Origin: CAVQLX01 sp963811605
GTDB lineage: Bacteria > Desulfobacterota > Binatia > DP-6
Direction: 5' to 3'
Assembly (NCBI GenBank): GCA_963811605.1
Contig: CAWESA010000003.1
Span: forward strand, 124,001-188,000
Length of the DNA: 64,000 bases
In this document: one piece after another, positions 45,442 through 54,487 of the stretch
How the letters are laid out: each line of letters opens with the position of its first letter
Position numbering within the stretch: position 1 is the first letter of the stretch
Notes under the pieces: model-generated
The model's database searches: none
Told to the model about the DNA's origin: nothing
The model's input: the letters and a program-made list of their open reading frames with translations, nothing else
Translations under genes and position numbers: made by a program

Positions 45442-46391
45442 CTAGCCAACGCGCGACACCGCGCGACCGATGGCTTCGACGTGACGGTGATCGGTGCCGC
45501 AGCAGCCGCCCACGACGGTGAGCGCGGGCAGGTGCTCGCGGAGCCGCGCGTACTGGTCGCCCAGCTCCGCGGAGTCGCCCGCGTCGAGGCTGGTGCTCGC
45601 GTCCCAGCTCGGCGTGACTGCGGCGCGAGGCGTTGGCGCGCAGCCCGCGTAGCCGGCTCTTCCACGCCCCCAGGCTCCGGCAAGACATGCTCGAAGTGCG
45701 ACGGGTGCGCGCAGTTGATCATGTAGTACGCGGCGTAGGCGTCGGAGAGGGATTCGATGCGATCGATCGCATGCGCGAGAGACTCGCCGGATGGCAGGCG
45801 CCCATCGGTTTCCAGCGTGACCGACAGCGCGACCGGCATGCGCGCCGCGCGTGCGGCGATCGCGATGCCGGCGGCTTCCTCGACGTAGTTCATCGTGAGG
45901 GCGGCGATCATGTCGGCGTCGGTCCCGGCGAACGTCCGGATCTGGCCGCCGTGATACTCCGCCGCCTCCGCGACGGTCATCCGCGCGCCGGGCTGATATC
46001 CGTCGCCGCGCGGCCCGAGATTGCCACTGATGACGATCGGCGTGCGCGCCGTTTCCATTGCGGCGCGTACCTCGAGGAGCAGGCCGATGGAGAGCCGGTT
46101 GACGTCCTCCAGTGCCTGCGCGTCGTAGCCGAGCTTCGTGCCCCAGTCGGGATTGGCGCGCCACGTGGGGCTGTCCAGCACGATGCCGACCTGCTGGCGA
46201 CGCGCAACCTCGACATAGGTGGTGAAGTACCGGCGCAGCGTTTCGGTGCCGCGCGCATTTCTCAGCAGGTCGAAGGCTGCAAAGCACGCGAGCTCGATGC
46301 CCTCCTGAAAGACGAGCGTCGTTTCGAGGCCGCCGTCCGTCAGGAACAGCTGGTCTTCCAGCTGCGGCAGCCGGTCACGGTATTTGCTCAT
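45442..46391 (-). CDS. Homocysteine S-methyltransferase family protein, frame-broken
   Basis: Zinc-dependent methyl transfer to homocysteine or a related thiol. The start MSKYRDRLPQLEDQLFLTDG is intact to about residue 240, including NCAHPSHF with the first zinc Cys. The frame then changes near 45660 and again near 45610. The end is in the last frame: YARLREHLPALTVVGGCCGT, whose Cys pair completes the zinc site, followed by DHRHVEAIGRAV. Two single-base changes would restore it. The ATG at 46391 is used. The normal length would be about 310 residues. Confidence 0.78.
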
Positions 46392-46448
46392 GAGCGGCGT
46401 CCTTGCACCCGGATCCGGGGCGCGCAAGATCCTTCCGGGGTGACACGC

Positions 46449-48947
46449 TCAGCGCGGTCGCAGGACCAGCGTTGCTTCGGCCTCCGCCTCGACGTCGGCC
46501 CGGCTCCATGGCATGGGCCGCAGGCGGCCGGCGAGCCAGGGTGCGATCTGATCGCCGTAGTGGGGCGACAGGGGATGTTCCGATTGGCCGGGCACCGGCG
46601 GCAGCCACCGCGAGCGACGCAGATCGCCGAGGTCGACGACTTGCCGATAGAGCGGCGCGAGCGCGAGCTGGAACGGCGCATCGGGGCGCCACGAGCCCGC
46701 GCACACCGTGAAGACGCCGCCCGGGGTCTCGAAGGGACCCAGGTTCAAGACGCGGCCGAAGACGGGTTCGAACGGCGAGCCGCGCATCGTGAGGGGGTGC
46801 TCGAAGGTGACGGTGTGGAGGCGCCCCCACCGCCACCGGCTCCAGTCGCTCCCCATGGCGTCGCCGAGCCGCGCGACCGCTCCATGGATGGCGCGCAGGA
46901 CGGCATCGCCGCGCGCCGTCCTCGCCGCGGTGGGCTCCGGGCCGAAGAACCGTGCGTCCGGATCTGCGAAGAGGCGCTCGAGCGCGACCTGATGGACCCC
47001 CGCTCCCGCCCACAGGTAGCGCTGGAACATGGTGGGCGACAGGCGGTCGGCGAAGACCGCGCGGACGAGCTCGACGCGGAACGCTTCGGCGAGCGCAGCC
47101 GGCCTCGACGCGACGTCGGCGCGCAGATCCCAGCCCGCGAGCTCCTCCTGGAACCGACGCACATCGGGCTCGTCGCTCGCCACGCTCCGCGCCCACGCGA
47201 CCAGGGTATCTCCGCGGCCCTCGCGGACGTCGAGCTGGATGGCCGCCACGTCGTCGAGGGAGAGCCTCGGCTTCGCATCGAGCAGCTCGCCGATGCGTCG
47301 CTGGCGGAGCGGCACGTCGGCCCAGCGGGTGGCGAGGTGGTACGGGTAACCCGGACCGACCGCGCGTGCGTTGGCGGTGACGATCACCCCGTCCGGGGGA
47401 TCGAAGAGCGACGGCAACGCGTCGAAGGGCACCATCCCGCGCCACGCGTGTCCGCGCTCCCACCCGGGTGCCGGCACGAGCGGGGCCGGACCTTCGCGCA
47501 GCGGGATGCGGCCCGCGAGCTGGTAGCCGACATGGCCGTCGACGTCGGCGTAGACGACGTTGAAGGGAGCCTGGTTCCACGAACGGAGCGCCGCACGGAA
47601 GCTGGTCCAGTCCCGGGCGTGCGCGAGGACAAACAATGCATCCTGCGACAGGGCGGTGCCCTCGCTCCAGGCGAGCGCGGTGGCGTATCGAGCGCCGGGG
47701 CCGCCCGGGCCGTGCTCCGTGCCGAAGGTCCGCCGGACATCCTCGGCGGTCCAGTCGAACACCAGCGGGCCGTGCCCCGACTCGCGTACCGTGTGCATCA
47801 CGGGCTCCGCCCGGCCACGGACGGTGATGAGCTCCTGGCGCGTGCGCAGCGGTTCCCAGCCGTCGGGCGTACGCACGCGTGGCGGATCGCCGGGCGCGAT
47901 CTCCTCGACGAAGAAGTCCTGGGAGTCGGGGTTCACCACCGTGAGACCCCAGGCGATGCGGTCGTTGTGCGCGTTGAAGAAGCCGGCGCCGAAGGCAGTG
48001 GTGCCGATCACCTCGAGCTCGGGGGTCGAGAGGTGTGCCGCATACGCGCCCGGCAGCATGACGTCGAGATGGGGATCGTTCGCGAGCAGGGGCGCGCGCG
48101 TCGTGGTGCGCCGGCCGGCGACGACCCAGCCGTTGCTGCCGCAGAGCGCGCAGCCCGCCGGTGTCCCCCAGCCGAGGGCGGCTGGCGGACCGAGCCAGCC
48201 GGCGCGGGAGGCGATCGGTGGGTGTGGGCCCGGGGGATCGGCGACGACGGGTGGAGCCCAGTCGTCCGGATACGGAGGCACGAAATCGGCCAGCGCATCC
48301 GGGCCCAGCTCCGCCACGAGGCCGGCCGCGCGCAGCTCCTCCCACCGCTGATTGGCGTAGAGCAGCGCGCCCAGCTTCAGGACCGCGAGGCTGTCGGCGG
48401 GGGTCCAGGCAGCGAGCGGCATGCCGAGGGCTCGTGCGAATCCCCCGGCGCCGGCATGCTCGGTCGCCGCGTTGACGCCTGCGGCGTATGCCTCGAGCAG
48501 CGCGCGGTTCCCGGGACTGAGGAGGGCGACCTCGGCCTCGGCAAGATGGCCCAGACCCAGCGTCCGCATCTGCCGATCGACCTCGACGCTGCCCGAGGCG
48601 AGCACGCCCGCGACGTCGATCGATGCCGGTACGTCCCCGACGAGCTCGGCGAGGCGACCCGTGGCGATGGCACGCGCCAGCGCCATGGCATAGCGCCGGT
48701 CCTGCGCCTGCACGAATCCGAGTGCGCGCGCGGCGTCGATCTCGGAGCTTGCGAAGATATGTGGCACGCCGGCGCCGTCACGGATGACGGTCACGTCGGC
48801 CGCCAGCCCCGCGAGGGTCATGGTGCCGGCCGTCGTCGGCAGCATGGCCCGGAGCCGCAACAGGATCAGGCTGGCACTGCCCACGACGAGGGCTGCTGCA
48901 GCGATCGCCGCGATCCCGAACGCACGCCTGGCGGTCACTGCCGGCAT
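46449..48947 (-). CDS. Penicillin acylase family protein
   Basis: An N-terminal-nucleophile amidohydrolase precursor of 832 residues. An N-terminal membrane anchor or signal (about residues 7-32) precedes the alpha-subunit region (VIRDGAGVPHIFASSEIDAA). The autoprocessing site is CALCGSNGWVVAG, whose Ser becomes the catalytic N-terminus near residue 270. LLANDPHLDVMLPG follows. The C-terminal beta-subunit ends WLAGRLRPMPWS. Relatives cleave amide bonds of penicillins, acyl-homoserine lactones or lipopeptides; the substrate here is unknown. Periplasmic. It diverges from the orphan kinase. Confidence 0.9.
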   Translation of the reverse strand: MPAVTARRAFGIAAIAAAALVVGSASLILLRLRAMLPTTAGTMTLAGLAADVTVIRDGAGVPHIFASSEIDAARALGFVQAQDRRYAMALARAIATGRLAELVGDVPASIDVAGVLASGSVEVDRQMRTLGLGHLAEAEVALLSPGNRALLEAYAAGVNAATEHAGAGGFARALGMPLAAWTPADSLAVLKLGALLYANQRWEELRAAGLVAELGPDALADFVPPYPDDWAPPVVADPPGPHPPIASRAGWLGPPAALGWGTPAGCALCGSNGWVVAGRRTTTRAPLLANDPHLDVMLPGAYAAHLSTPELEVIGTTAFGAGFFNAHNDRIAWGLTVVNPDSQDFFVEEIAPGDPPRVRTPDGWEPLRTRQELITVRGRAEPVMHTVRESGHGPLVFDWTAEDVRRTFGTEHGPGGPGARYATALAWSEGTALSQDALFVLAHARDWTSFRAALRSWNQAPFNVVYADVDGHVGYQLAGRIPLREGPAPLVPAPGWERGHAWRGMVPFDALPSLFDPPDGVIVTANARAVGPGYPYHLATRWADVPLRQRRIGELLDAKPRLSLDDVAAIQLDVREGRGDTLVAWARSVASDEPDVRRFQEELAGWDLRADVASRPAALAEAFRVELVRAVFADRLSPTMFQRYLWAGAGVHQVALERLFADPDARFFGPEPTAARTARGDAVLRAIHGAVARLGDAMGSDWSRWRWGRLHTVTFEHPLTMRGSPFEPVFGRVLNLGPFETPGGVFTVCAGSWRPDAPFQLALAPLYRQVVDLGDLRRSRWLPPVPGQSEHPLSPHYGDQIAPWLAGRLRPMPWSRADVEAEAEATLVLRPR

Positions 48948-49128
48948 CCGAGCGCCGTCGCTCGCACAGACGTGGCAGGCTGTCGAGCCCGGCGCGACGG
49001 GTCCGACGCCGATGCCCGGTCACGGCGGCAGCTGACCGAGGAGGCTTCGGCCAGCGGCCAAGCGTTGCGATCCTTCCCGTCATCGCTCGTCCCGTGCTAC
49101 GGGCCTCCTGGGGGGGAACCGCAGGGCC

Positions 49129-50967
49129 GTGGAAGCCGCCAACAGCCTGTCCCGAGACGACCCGTCGCCGCAGCGCCAGCTGATCGACCGGCTGCGATTC
49201 ATTCTGGCCGTCATCGCATCCATGGCGTCGCTCTTCGTCGTCGACGAGCTGGTCAGGGCCGACCATCCGCTGGGCACCTTCTTTGCCTCCCGGCTCGCCG
49301 GGGTGGTGCTGGCGCTCGTCGGATACGTCGTGCTGCGCCAGCGATGGGTGGTGCCGTGGGCACGGCCGCTGACGATCGCCATCGTCACGTTCGCGTACCT
49401 GTTCGTCGCCATGGCCGGCCTGGCGAGTCCGCGGGGCGAGTACCTCACCACGGCGCTGCTGTTCGTCGGGGCGGCGCTGCTCACGGCGACCGTGCTGCCG
49501 TGGGGCGTGTGGCCGCAGTGCGCGACCGTGGCGGTGGGCGCAGCGGCTCTGGCGGTGGTGATCCTGCGGACGGATGGAACGCTCGCCGTCCTGACGACGG
49601 ATCCCGCCGCGGTGGTGATCATGGGGTTCGTCCTGTCGGCCGTGATCGCCAGCGAGTTCGAGCGCTATCGAACGGCGAACCGCCGCGAGCTGGAGGACCG
49701 CCGCCGCGCCGAAGCCGAGGTACGACGACTCAATGCCGCGCTGGAGATCCGCGTGGCGGAGCGCACGCAGGCGCTGCAAACGGCCAACGACCGGCTCGCC
49801 ACCGAGATCGCCGAGCGGCAGCGCGTGTACGAGGCGCTGCGGGCCAGCGAGCGCCTGCTGGCCGATACGGTCGATCATTCGTCCGCGATCGTGGCGCTCA
49901 AGGGGGTCGACGGGCGCTACCTGCTCGTCAACCGGGAATTCGAGCGCCTGTTCGGCCATCCGCGGCTGGCGGTCGTCGGCCAGCGCGACGAGGACCTCTT
50001 TCCGGCCGATCTCGCTGCACGCCTGCAGGCGCGTGACGGCGAGGTGCTGGCGGGCGGCGCGCCGATCTCGTTCGAGCACGACCTACCGGTCGGCGACGAC
50101 GGGGGGCGCAGCTACGTGTGCGTCAAGTTCTCCTTGCGCGGCGCCGACGGCACGCCCTACGGCGTCGGCAGCATGTCCACCGACATCACGGCGGTGAAGG
50201 AGCTCCAGGAGACGCTGCGCAGCCACCAGGACGAGCTTGCCCGCGTGCTGCGCTTGCATACCATCGACGAGATGGCTGCGGCCGTCGCGCACGAGATCCA
50301 CCAGCCCCTGTGCGTGATCACCAACTACGCGCAGGGCGCGGCGCGGCGCCTGCGGGCGGCGGACGTCGATCCCGCGGCGTTGCTCGAGGCCTTCGAGCAG
50401 ATCGCCGCGGAGGGATTGCGGGCTGGCCAGATCCTGCGCGGCATCCGCAGCTTCGTCCGCCGCGACGGCGGCGAAGAGGTGGCCGTCGACGTGCGGGCGC
50501 TGGCCGGGGAGGCCGTACGGGTTCTGGAACCGGAGGCGCGTTTGCACCGGGTGACCGTCCGCCTCGAGGAAGGCGAGACGCTGCCACCGGTGCGCGGCAA
50601 TGCCATCCAGATCGAGCAGGTCCTGGTCAACCTGATGCTGAACGGGGTCCAGGCCGTCGTCGCCGATGACGGCGCGCGGCGCGAGGTGGTGGTCGCGACG
50701 ACGCGCAGCGGCGACACGGTCGAGGTGGCCGTCAGCGACAGCGGCGGCGGCATCGCCGCCGCTGTCGCGAACAAGCTCTTCACGCCCTTCGTCACCACCA
50801 AGGCGCAGGGTCTGGGACTCGGGCTGGCGATCAGCCGGAACATCGTCGAGAGCCATGGCGGCCGCGTGTGGGCGACCAGCGAGCCGCCTGCCGGAGCGAC
50901 CTTTCATTTCTCGCTGCCGCTCGCCGCCGCGCGCGGCGACGTCCCCCCGGGCCTCGAGCGCATCTAG
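49129..50967 (+). CDS. Membrane-bound sensor histidine kinase with PAS domain, orphan
   Basis: A 612-residue protein. About six membrane helices (residues 15-185) form a MASE-like sensor region. A coiled coil, a PAS domain (ALKGVDGRYLLVNREFERLF) and the phosphorylated His in VAHEIHQPLCVI follow, with ATPase motifs NAIQIEQVLVNLMLNG, DSGGGI and GLGLGLAISR. The HQPL form places it with FixL/DctB-type kinases. No response regulator gene adjoins it. The start is a GTG at 49129 after a GGGGGGGAAC stretch. The signal is unknown. Confidence 0.9.
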   Translation: MEAANSLSRDDPSPQRQLIDRLRFILAVIASMASLFVVDELVRADHPLGTFFASRLAGVVLALVGYVVLRQRWVVPWARPLTIAIVTFAYLFVAMAGLASPRGEYLTTALLFVGAALLTATVLPWGVWPQCATVAVGAAALAVVILRTDGTLAVLTTDPAAVVIMGFVLSAVIASEFERYRTANRRELEDRRRAEAEVRRLNAALEIRVAERTQALQTANDRLATEIAERQRVYEALRASERLLADTVDHSSAIVALKGVDGRYLLVNREFERLFGHPRLAVVGQRDEDLFPADLAARLQARDGEVLAGGAPISFEHDLPVGDDGGRSYVCVKFSLRGADGTPYGVGSMSTDITAVKELQETLRSHQDELARVLRLHTIDEMAAAVAHEIHQPLCVITNYAQGAARRLRAADVDPAALLEAFEQIAAEGLRAGQILRGIRSFVRRDGGEEVAVDVRALAGEAVRVLEPEARLHRVTVRLEEGETLPPVRGNAIQIEQVLVNLMLNGVQAVVADDGARREVVVATTRSGDTVEVAVSDSGGGIAAAVANKLFTPFVTTKAQGLGLGLAISRNIVESHGGRVWATSEPPAGATFHFSLPLAAARGDVPPGLERI

Positions 50968-50973
50968 CGACGC

Positions 50974-50996
50974 TCCCGGCTCACCCTTGCCGGGGA
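50974..50996. terminator. Hairpin between convergent genes
   Basis: TCCCGGC (50974-50980) and GCCGGGGA (50989-50996) form a 6-7 bp GC stem with an 8-nt loop, in the 52-bp gap between the kinase and SGNH hydrolase stops. There is no T-run, so termination is uncertain. Confidence 0.35.
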
Positions 50997-51019
50997 CGGT
51001 ACGCCGCATCCTCACCCGG

Positions 51020-51742
51020 CTACGACAACCAACCGAGCTCGTCGAGTGCTCGCAGCAAGAACTTGCCCATCATCTTGTGGCCCCGGTCGTTGGGGTGGAG
51101 GCCGTCCGGGAAGTAGGCGAGGCTGTGGGGGATTGCGTCCTCACCCTCCAGATACGCCCCGCCATGCGCCTCGCAGACCTCGCGCACCGCGTCGCGGTAG
51201 TCGTCTTTCGTGTCCCCGTGCGAGTCGACTGTGTCCTCCTCCCCCAGGCTCCACGTCGGGCTCACGCAGGCGATCCGAACCGTCGCGGGGACGGAGTCGA
51301 GGAGCGAGGCGTACGCGTCGCGGAACGCCTCGAGGGTAATCGTCTGCTGCCCGTAGTCGTTGATCCCGAGGTTCACGATCAGGCCGTACATGCGGAAGAA
51401 TCCATGCAGGAGTTGTATCGCGGTCGTGGCGTGGTTCATGCCCGGGAAGAACCCGGGCACCGGATCGGCCATCGTGGCCCCAGGGCTGGAGAAGTTGTGG
51501 ATGATCACTCGGCCGGACTTCTGCAGCCTGTAGGATGCCTGATTGGTCGTGCGTTCCAGGTTGGTACCGGCTTGGATCGAGTCGCCAATCAGCATGATCC
51601 GCCGGCCCGTCGGGGTTGAGGCGCGCGCTGCTGCGTCTGCGCTCGACGGGGGAGGCGTGGTGAAGTCGTCCAGGATTTCGGTGCGGCCCGACGCGGGCAT
51701 GGCGGCAGTCATGGCAAGAACGAGAATGACACAGTGCCTCAT
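51020..51742 (-). CDS. Secreted SGNH/GDSL-type hydrolase
   Basis: A 240-residue esterase-like protein with a signal peptide (RHCVILVLAMTAAMPASG). Block I is RIMLIGDSIQAGT with the catalytic Ser, the oxyanion Gly and Asn are in IVNLGINDYG, and the Asp-His pair is in FPDGLHPNDRGH. It would deacylate carbohydrates or lipids outside the cytoplasm. The ATG at 51742 has AGGGG ten bases upstream, which is part of a large inverted repeat. Confidence 0.9.
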   Translation of the reverse strand: MRHCVILVLAMTAAMPASGRTEILDDFTTPPPSSADAAARASTPTGRRIMLIGDSIQAGTNLERTTNQASYRLQKSGRVIIHNFSSPGATMADPVPGFFPGMNHATTAIQLLHGFFRMYGLIVNLGINDYGQQTITLEAFRDAYASLLDSVPATVRIACVSPTWSLGEEDTVDSHGDTKDDYRDAVREVCEAHGGAYLEGEDAIPHSLAYFPDGLHPNDRGHKMMGKFLLRALDELGWLS

Positions 51743-51751
51743 GATAGCGTA

Positions 51752-51803
51752 CCCCTGAGAGTCGGAAATGACTAGTCATTGCCGATAATCGACTCTACAG
51801 GGG
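51752..51803. repeat. Nested inverted repeat at the SGNH hydrolase leader
   Basis: Outer arms CCCCTGAGAGTCG (51752-51764) and CGACTCTACAGGGG (51790-51803) match except for one extra A. Between them is a perfect 14-bp palindrome AATGACTAGTCATT (51767-51780). It could be an operator, a structured leader or the end of a small element. The rest of 51804-51993 shows nothing recognisable. Confidence 0.65.
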
Positions 51804-51993
51804 CCTGTCAAGAGAGCACTCTAGGGAGTATCGTCGGAGATCCGGAAGACCCCCCGTCTGACACATCGCGTTGGCGCCGCCAACTTTGGCCCGGAAGCAG
51901 GTGGCGTGGCTCCTCCCCCGGATGGTCCGTCTGCTGGAGTAGGCACCCGGATATCGGCTCACCTCGGAAGGTCGAGACCTGGACGGTTGTCAC

Positions 51994-52515
51994 ATGACAC
52001 GCGAGTTCAGGGTCGCTCTTTTCGGGCAGCAGTTCGAGGCGTTCTTCCGGTGGCTGCCGCTCGACCGCCCGTCCGATCGTCGCCACGGGCTCGTCCTGTG
52101 CGGCCTGATTCCATCGGTCGACTTCGACGATCAGGCCCGCGCCATCCCGCCCGCGCTCCTCGGGAACGACATCGTCTCCGACCTGATCGATCGAGGCATC
52201 CTCACCGAGGATCCGACGCTCCGCTTCCGTGACCCTCGTGTGCGCGGGCTGACCCTCCGGGTGGCTCGGCTCGAGCGCGTGCGAGAGTGGGAGGCAGGGA
52301 CGCGGCCAAACGCCATGACGGCGCTCGAGATGCCCATCGCCCTCGTGCTGTGTGCCCTCGCCGTGTTCCTGTATCTCACGCAGCGTGATCCCTGGATCAC
52401 CATCACGGGTCTGGTCGGCGCGGCGGCATCCGCGACTCCGTGGATGACGCGCATGGCTACAACCCTTTCCGGGACATCCTTCGCGCGCACTCCCACGGGC
52501 TCGGCCGCTGTCTGA
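51994..52515 (+). CDS. Hypothetical protein with C-terminal membrane helix
   Basis: A 173-residue protein. The soluble N-terminal part (REFRVALFGQQFEAFFRWL...) has no recognised motif. It is followed by one or two hydrophobic helices (MPIALVLCALAVFLYL, ITITGLVGAAASATPW). It might be a tail-anchored protein. The ATG at 51994 lacks a clear ribosome-binding site, and the function is unknown. Confidence 0.55.
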   Translation: MTREFRVALFGQQFEAFFRWLPLDRPSDRRHGLVLCGLIPSVDFDDQARAIPPALLGNDIVSDLIDRGILTEDPTLRFRDPRVRGLTLRVARLERVREWEAGTRPNAMTALEMPIALVLCALAVFLYLTQRDPWITITGLVGAAASATPWMTRMATTLSGTSFARTPTGSAAV

Positions 52516-52573
52516 AGCGCGCCGGCTCGGTTCGGATCTCTCCTGCTCGTGCGTCTCCGGGATGCCGCGGCGT

Positions 52574-53062
52574 TCAGCTGACTGGTCCGCCCTTCGCCGC
52601 GCGCTCGACCGCGGCGATGTCGATTCGCTTCATGGTCAGCATCGCCTGCATGGCGCGCCGCGCCCTGGCGGCATCGGGATCGGTCATCAGCGCGAGCAGG
52701 CGCTTGGGCACGATCTGCCAGGACAGGCCGAACCTGTCCTTCACCCAGCCGCACTGCTCGGCCTCCGGAACCGCGGAGAGTGCTGCGGTCAACCGGTCGA
52801 CCTCGCCCTGATCCTCGCAATAGATCTGAAACGAGACCGCCTCGTTGAAGGTGAAGTGCGGGCCTCCGTTCAGCCCGACGAACTTCCGTCCAGCGAGGGT
52901 GAAGTCGATCGTCAGCACGTCGCCCTTCTTGCCGCTCGGGTAATCGGCGGGCGCACGGTGGACGGCATCGACATGCGAGTCGGGTAGCAGCGACACATGG
53001 AAATTGGCGGCCTCCTCTGCCTGGCCGTCGAACCAGAGGCACGGGGCAATCTTGTCGGTCAT
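52574..53062 (-). CDS. VOC superfamily protein, PhnB-like
   Basis: A 162-residue glyoxalase-fold protein of the PhnB/3-demethylubiquinone-methyltransferase-like group. It has KIAPCLWFDGQAEEAANFHVS, then GRKFVGLNGGPHFTFNEAVS, then EQCGWVKDRFGLSWQIVP. The paired beta-alpha-beta-beta-beta modules are complete. The C-terminal AMQAMLTMKRIDIAAVERA is typical. Members bind metals or small metabolites; no enzyme activity can be assigned. The ATG at 53062 follows a GGGAGAG. Confidence 0.87.
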   Translation of the reverse strand: MTDKIAPCLWFDGQAEEAANFHVSLLPDSHVDAVHRAPADYPSGKKGDVLTIDFTLAGRKFVGLNGGPHFTFNEAVSFQIYCEDQGEVDRLTAALSAVPEAEQCGWVKDRFGLSWQIVPKRLLALMTDPDAARARRAMQAMLTMKRIDIAAVERAAKGGPVS

Positions 53063-53149
53063 TCTCTCTCTCCCTTCATGATGTGCGCGGGCCGACGGAG
53101 CCGCCATGGATCATGCGCCTGCCGTCGGATGGGGATCTTCGCCGAGGGC

Positions 53150-53420
53150 AGCCAGCATGGAGGCCATCGGGATCGACGCCCGTCAACGGCAGAGCCAGCT
53201 CTCGTTCCAGCGGTGCCGGAGCACCCGAAGGCGGCCGGGCGTGCGAACTGCATGGGCATGCCGGGGAACGTCGCCCCGGATGCAAGGAGCATGAGGCCGA
53301 GGTGGCGAAGTCCGTGCAGGAGGAGAATCGGCAGCAGCACCGTCTGCAGGTCAGGTCCTTCAGCCTGGGCAGGACGTAGATTCTCGCGGCGATCCAGAAG
53401 ACGAGCGGGCTGCGCCTCAT
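53150..53420 (-). pseudogene. Degenerate membrane-protein fragment
   Basis: A good start, MRRSPLVFWIAARIYVLPRL, runs for 24 residues. The next hydrophobic stretch VLLPILLLHGLRHLGLMLLA is in another frame and ends with FARPAAFG. Beyond that the protein dissolves. Two membrane helices of a longer protein are recognisable; the family is not identified. Confidence 0.5.
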
Positions 53421-54487
53421 GACCGATCTCGTCGCCGGTCGCCTGGGATCCGGGCATGGCGAGTCACGCACGGCGAGCACCACCATCCGTCCGGCCGCGC
53501 TTCGTCACCTTCACGCGGCCGTACCCGCGCCGGGCCCGCTCTTCGCTCCCCCGCGAGGGGAGCGCGCCTGCCCGGGTCCTGGGCTTGTCACCCGGGTGCC
53601 CGCCGGAGTCGTGACGCGGAGGCGACAGGCCGGGTTCCCGGGCGGGCGGCGCCCACGGTCGGCGGGCTGCCGGGGAGCCCCTCGCCGGCGACAGCGGCGA
53701 GGGCCGACCCGACCGCGGTCCCCGGCTGGAGTCTGAGGCCGGTGCGGGGCTCAGATTCTCGCCTGTGCAACGTCGGCAGTCAGGATTCCGGAGACGAGCA
53801 GCAATCCGAGCGCCGAGATGCACCGACCCATCGTCATCATACGGCCTCCTTCGCGCTCTCCCGGTGGAGCGTGACCGTTCTGCGGCGACGACGCCGCGCT
53901 CGCGAGAGCAACCGACGTGCCACGCGCAGGCGAGCGCGCACGCCGCCGACTCATGCCGTCGTCGCAGACCGATCGACCGCGAGCGACTTCGCTTGCGCGC
54001 TTGCCGCGACTCACCGCTTCGCGATCGACCGCGGAACGCCGTGGTGGGAGCATGTGCACGCTTGCCGCATCCGTGAGCAGCGACGTGCCCGTTGGCGTGC
54101 AGAGCGCACGCACGAGGTCGCGCGGACGATGGAGTGCCTCAGGGGAGGACTCCGCCGCTCGCGACGAGTCGCGGTAGCTCCTCTTCGAGGGGTTCGACAG
54201 CGGGGGCCGCGTGGCCCCGCCCTCGTTCCCGCGCGTCGCAACGACTACAAGTGGCCCAACCCGGCCGTTCCCAGCATCGTGGACGTGCACTCGTCGTACC
54301 TGAGCATCGCGCAGATCCTGCGCGATCAGACGCAGACCATGCTGGGCAGCGGTTCACGAAGCGTTCGGCGATCGGCGGCACGACGCAGGGCTTCCGGCTG
54401 CAGCCGTAGGCGGACCGGGTGTGCCACGCCTGCGGAGCGCCGGGAGGGCGGCGACGCAGGGCCGCGCTCTCTGGCTGCGGGCGGCAT
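53421..54487. other. 1-kb region without a convincing gene; tiny signal-peptide ORF inside
   Basis: On the minus strand 53751-53840 encodes 29 residues (MMTMGRCISALGLLLVSGIL...) that look like a complete secretion signal with a strong AAGGAGG, then stop. It may be the 5' end of a lost secreted-protein gene. On the plus strand, about 54237-54360, NDYKWPNPAVPSIVDVHSSY looks like a stray protein fragment. Nothing else stands out. Confidence 0.45.

Noticed and set aside
45633..50036. A 1,467-codon open frame on the plus strand
   Set aside because: It is antisense to the homocysteine methyltransferase and penicillin acylase genes, which have clear motifs, and merges into the sensor kinase in another frame. 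It is a G+C-bias artefact.
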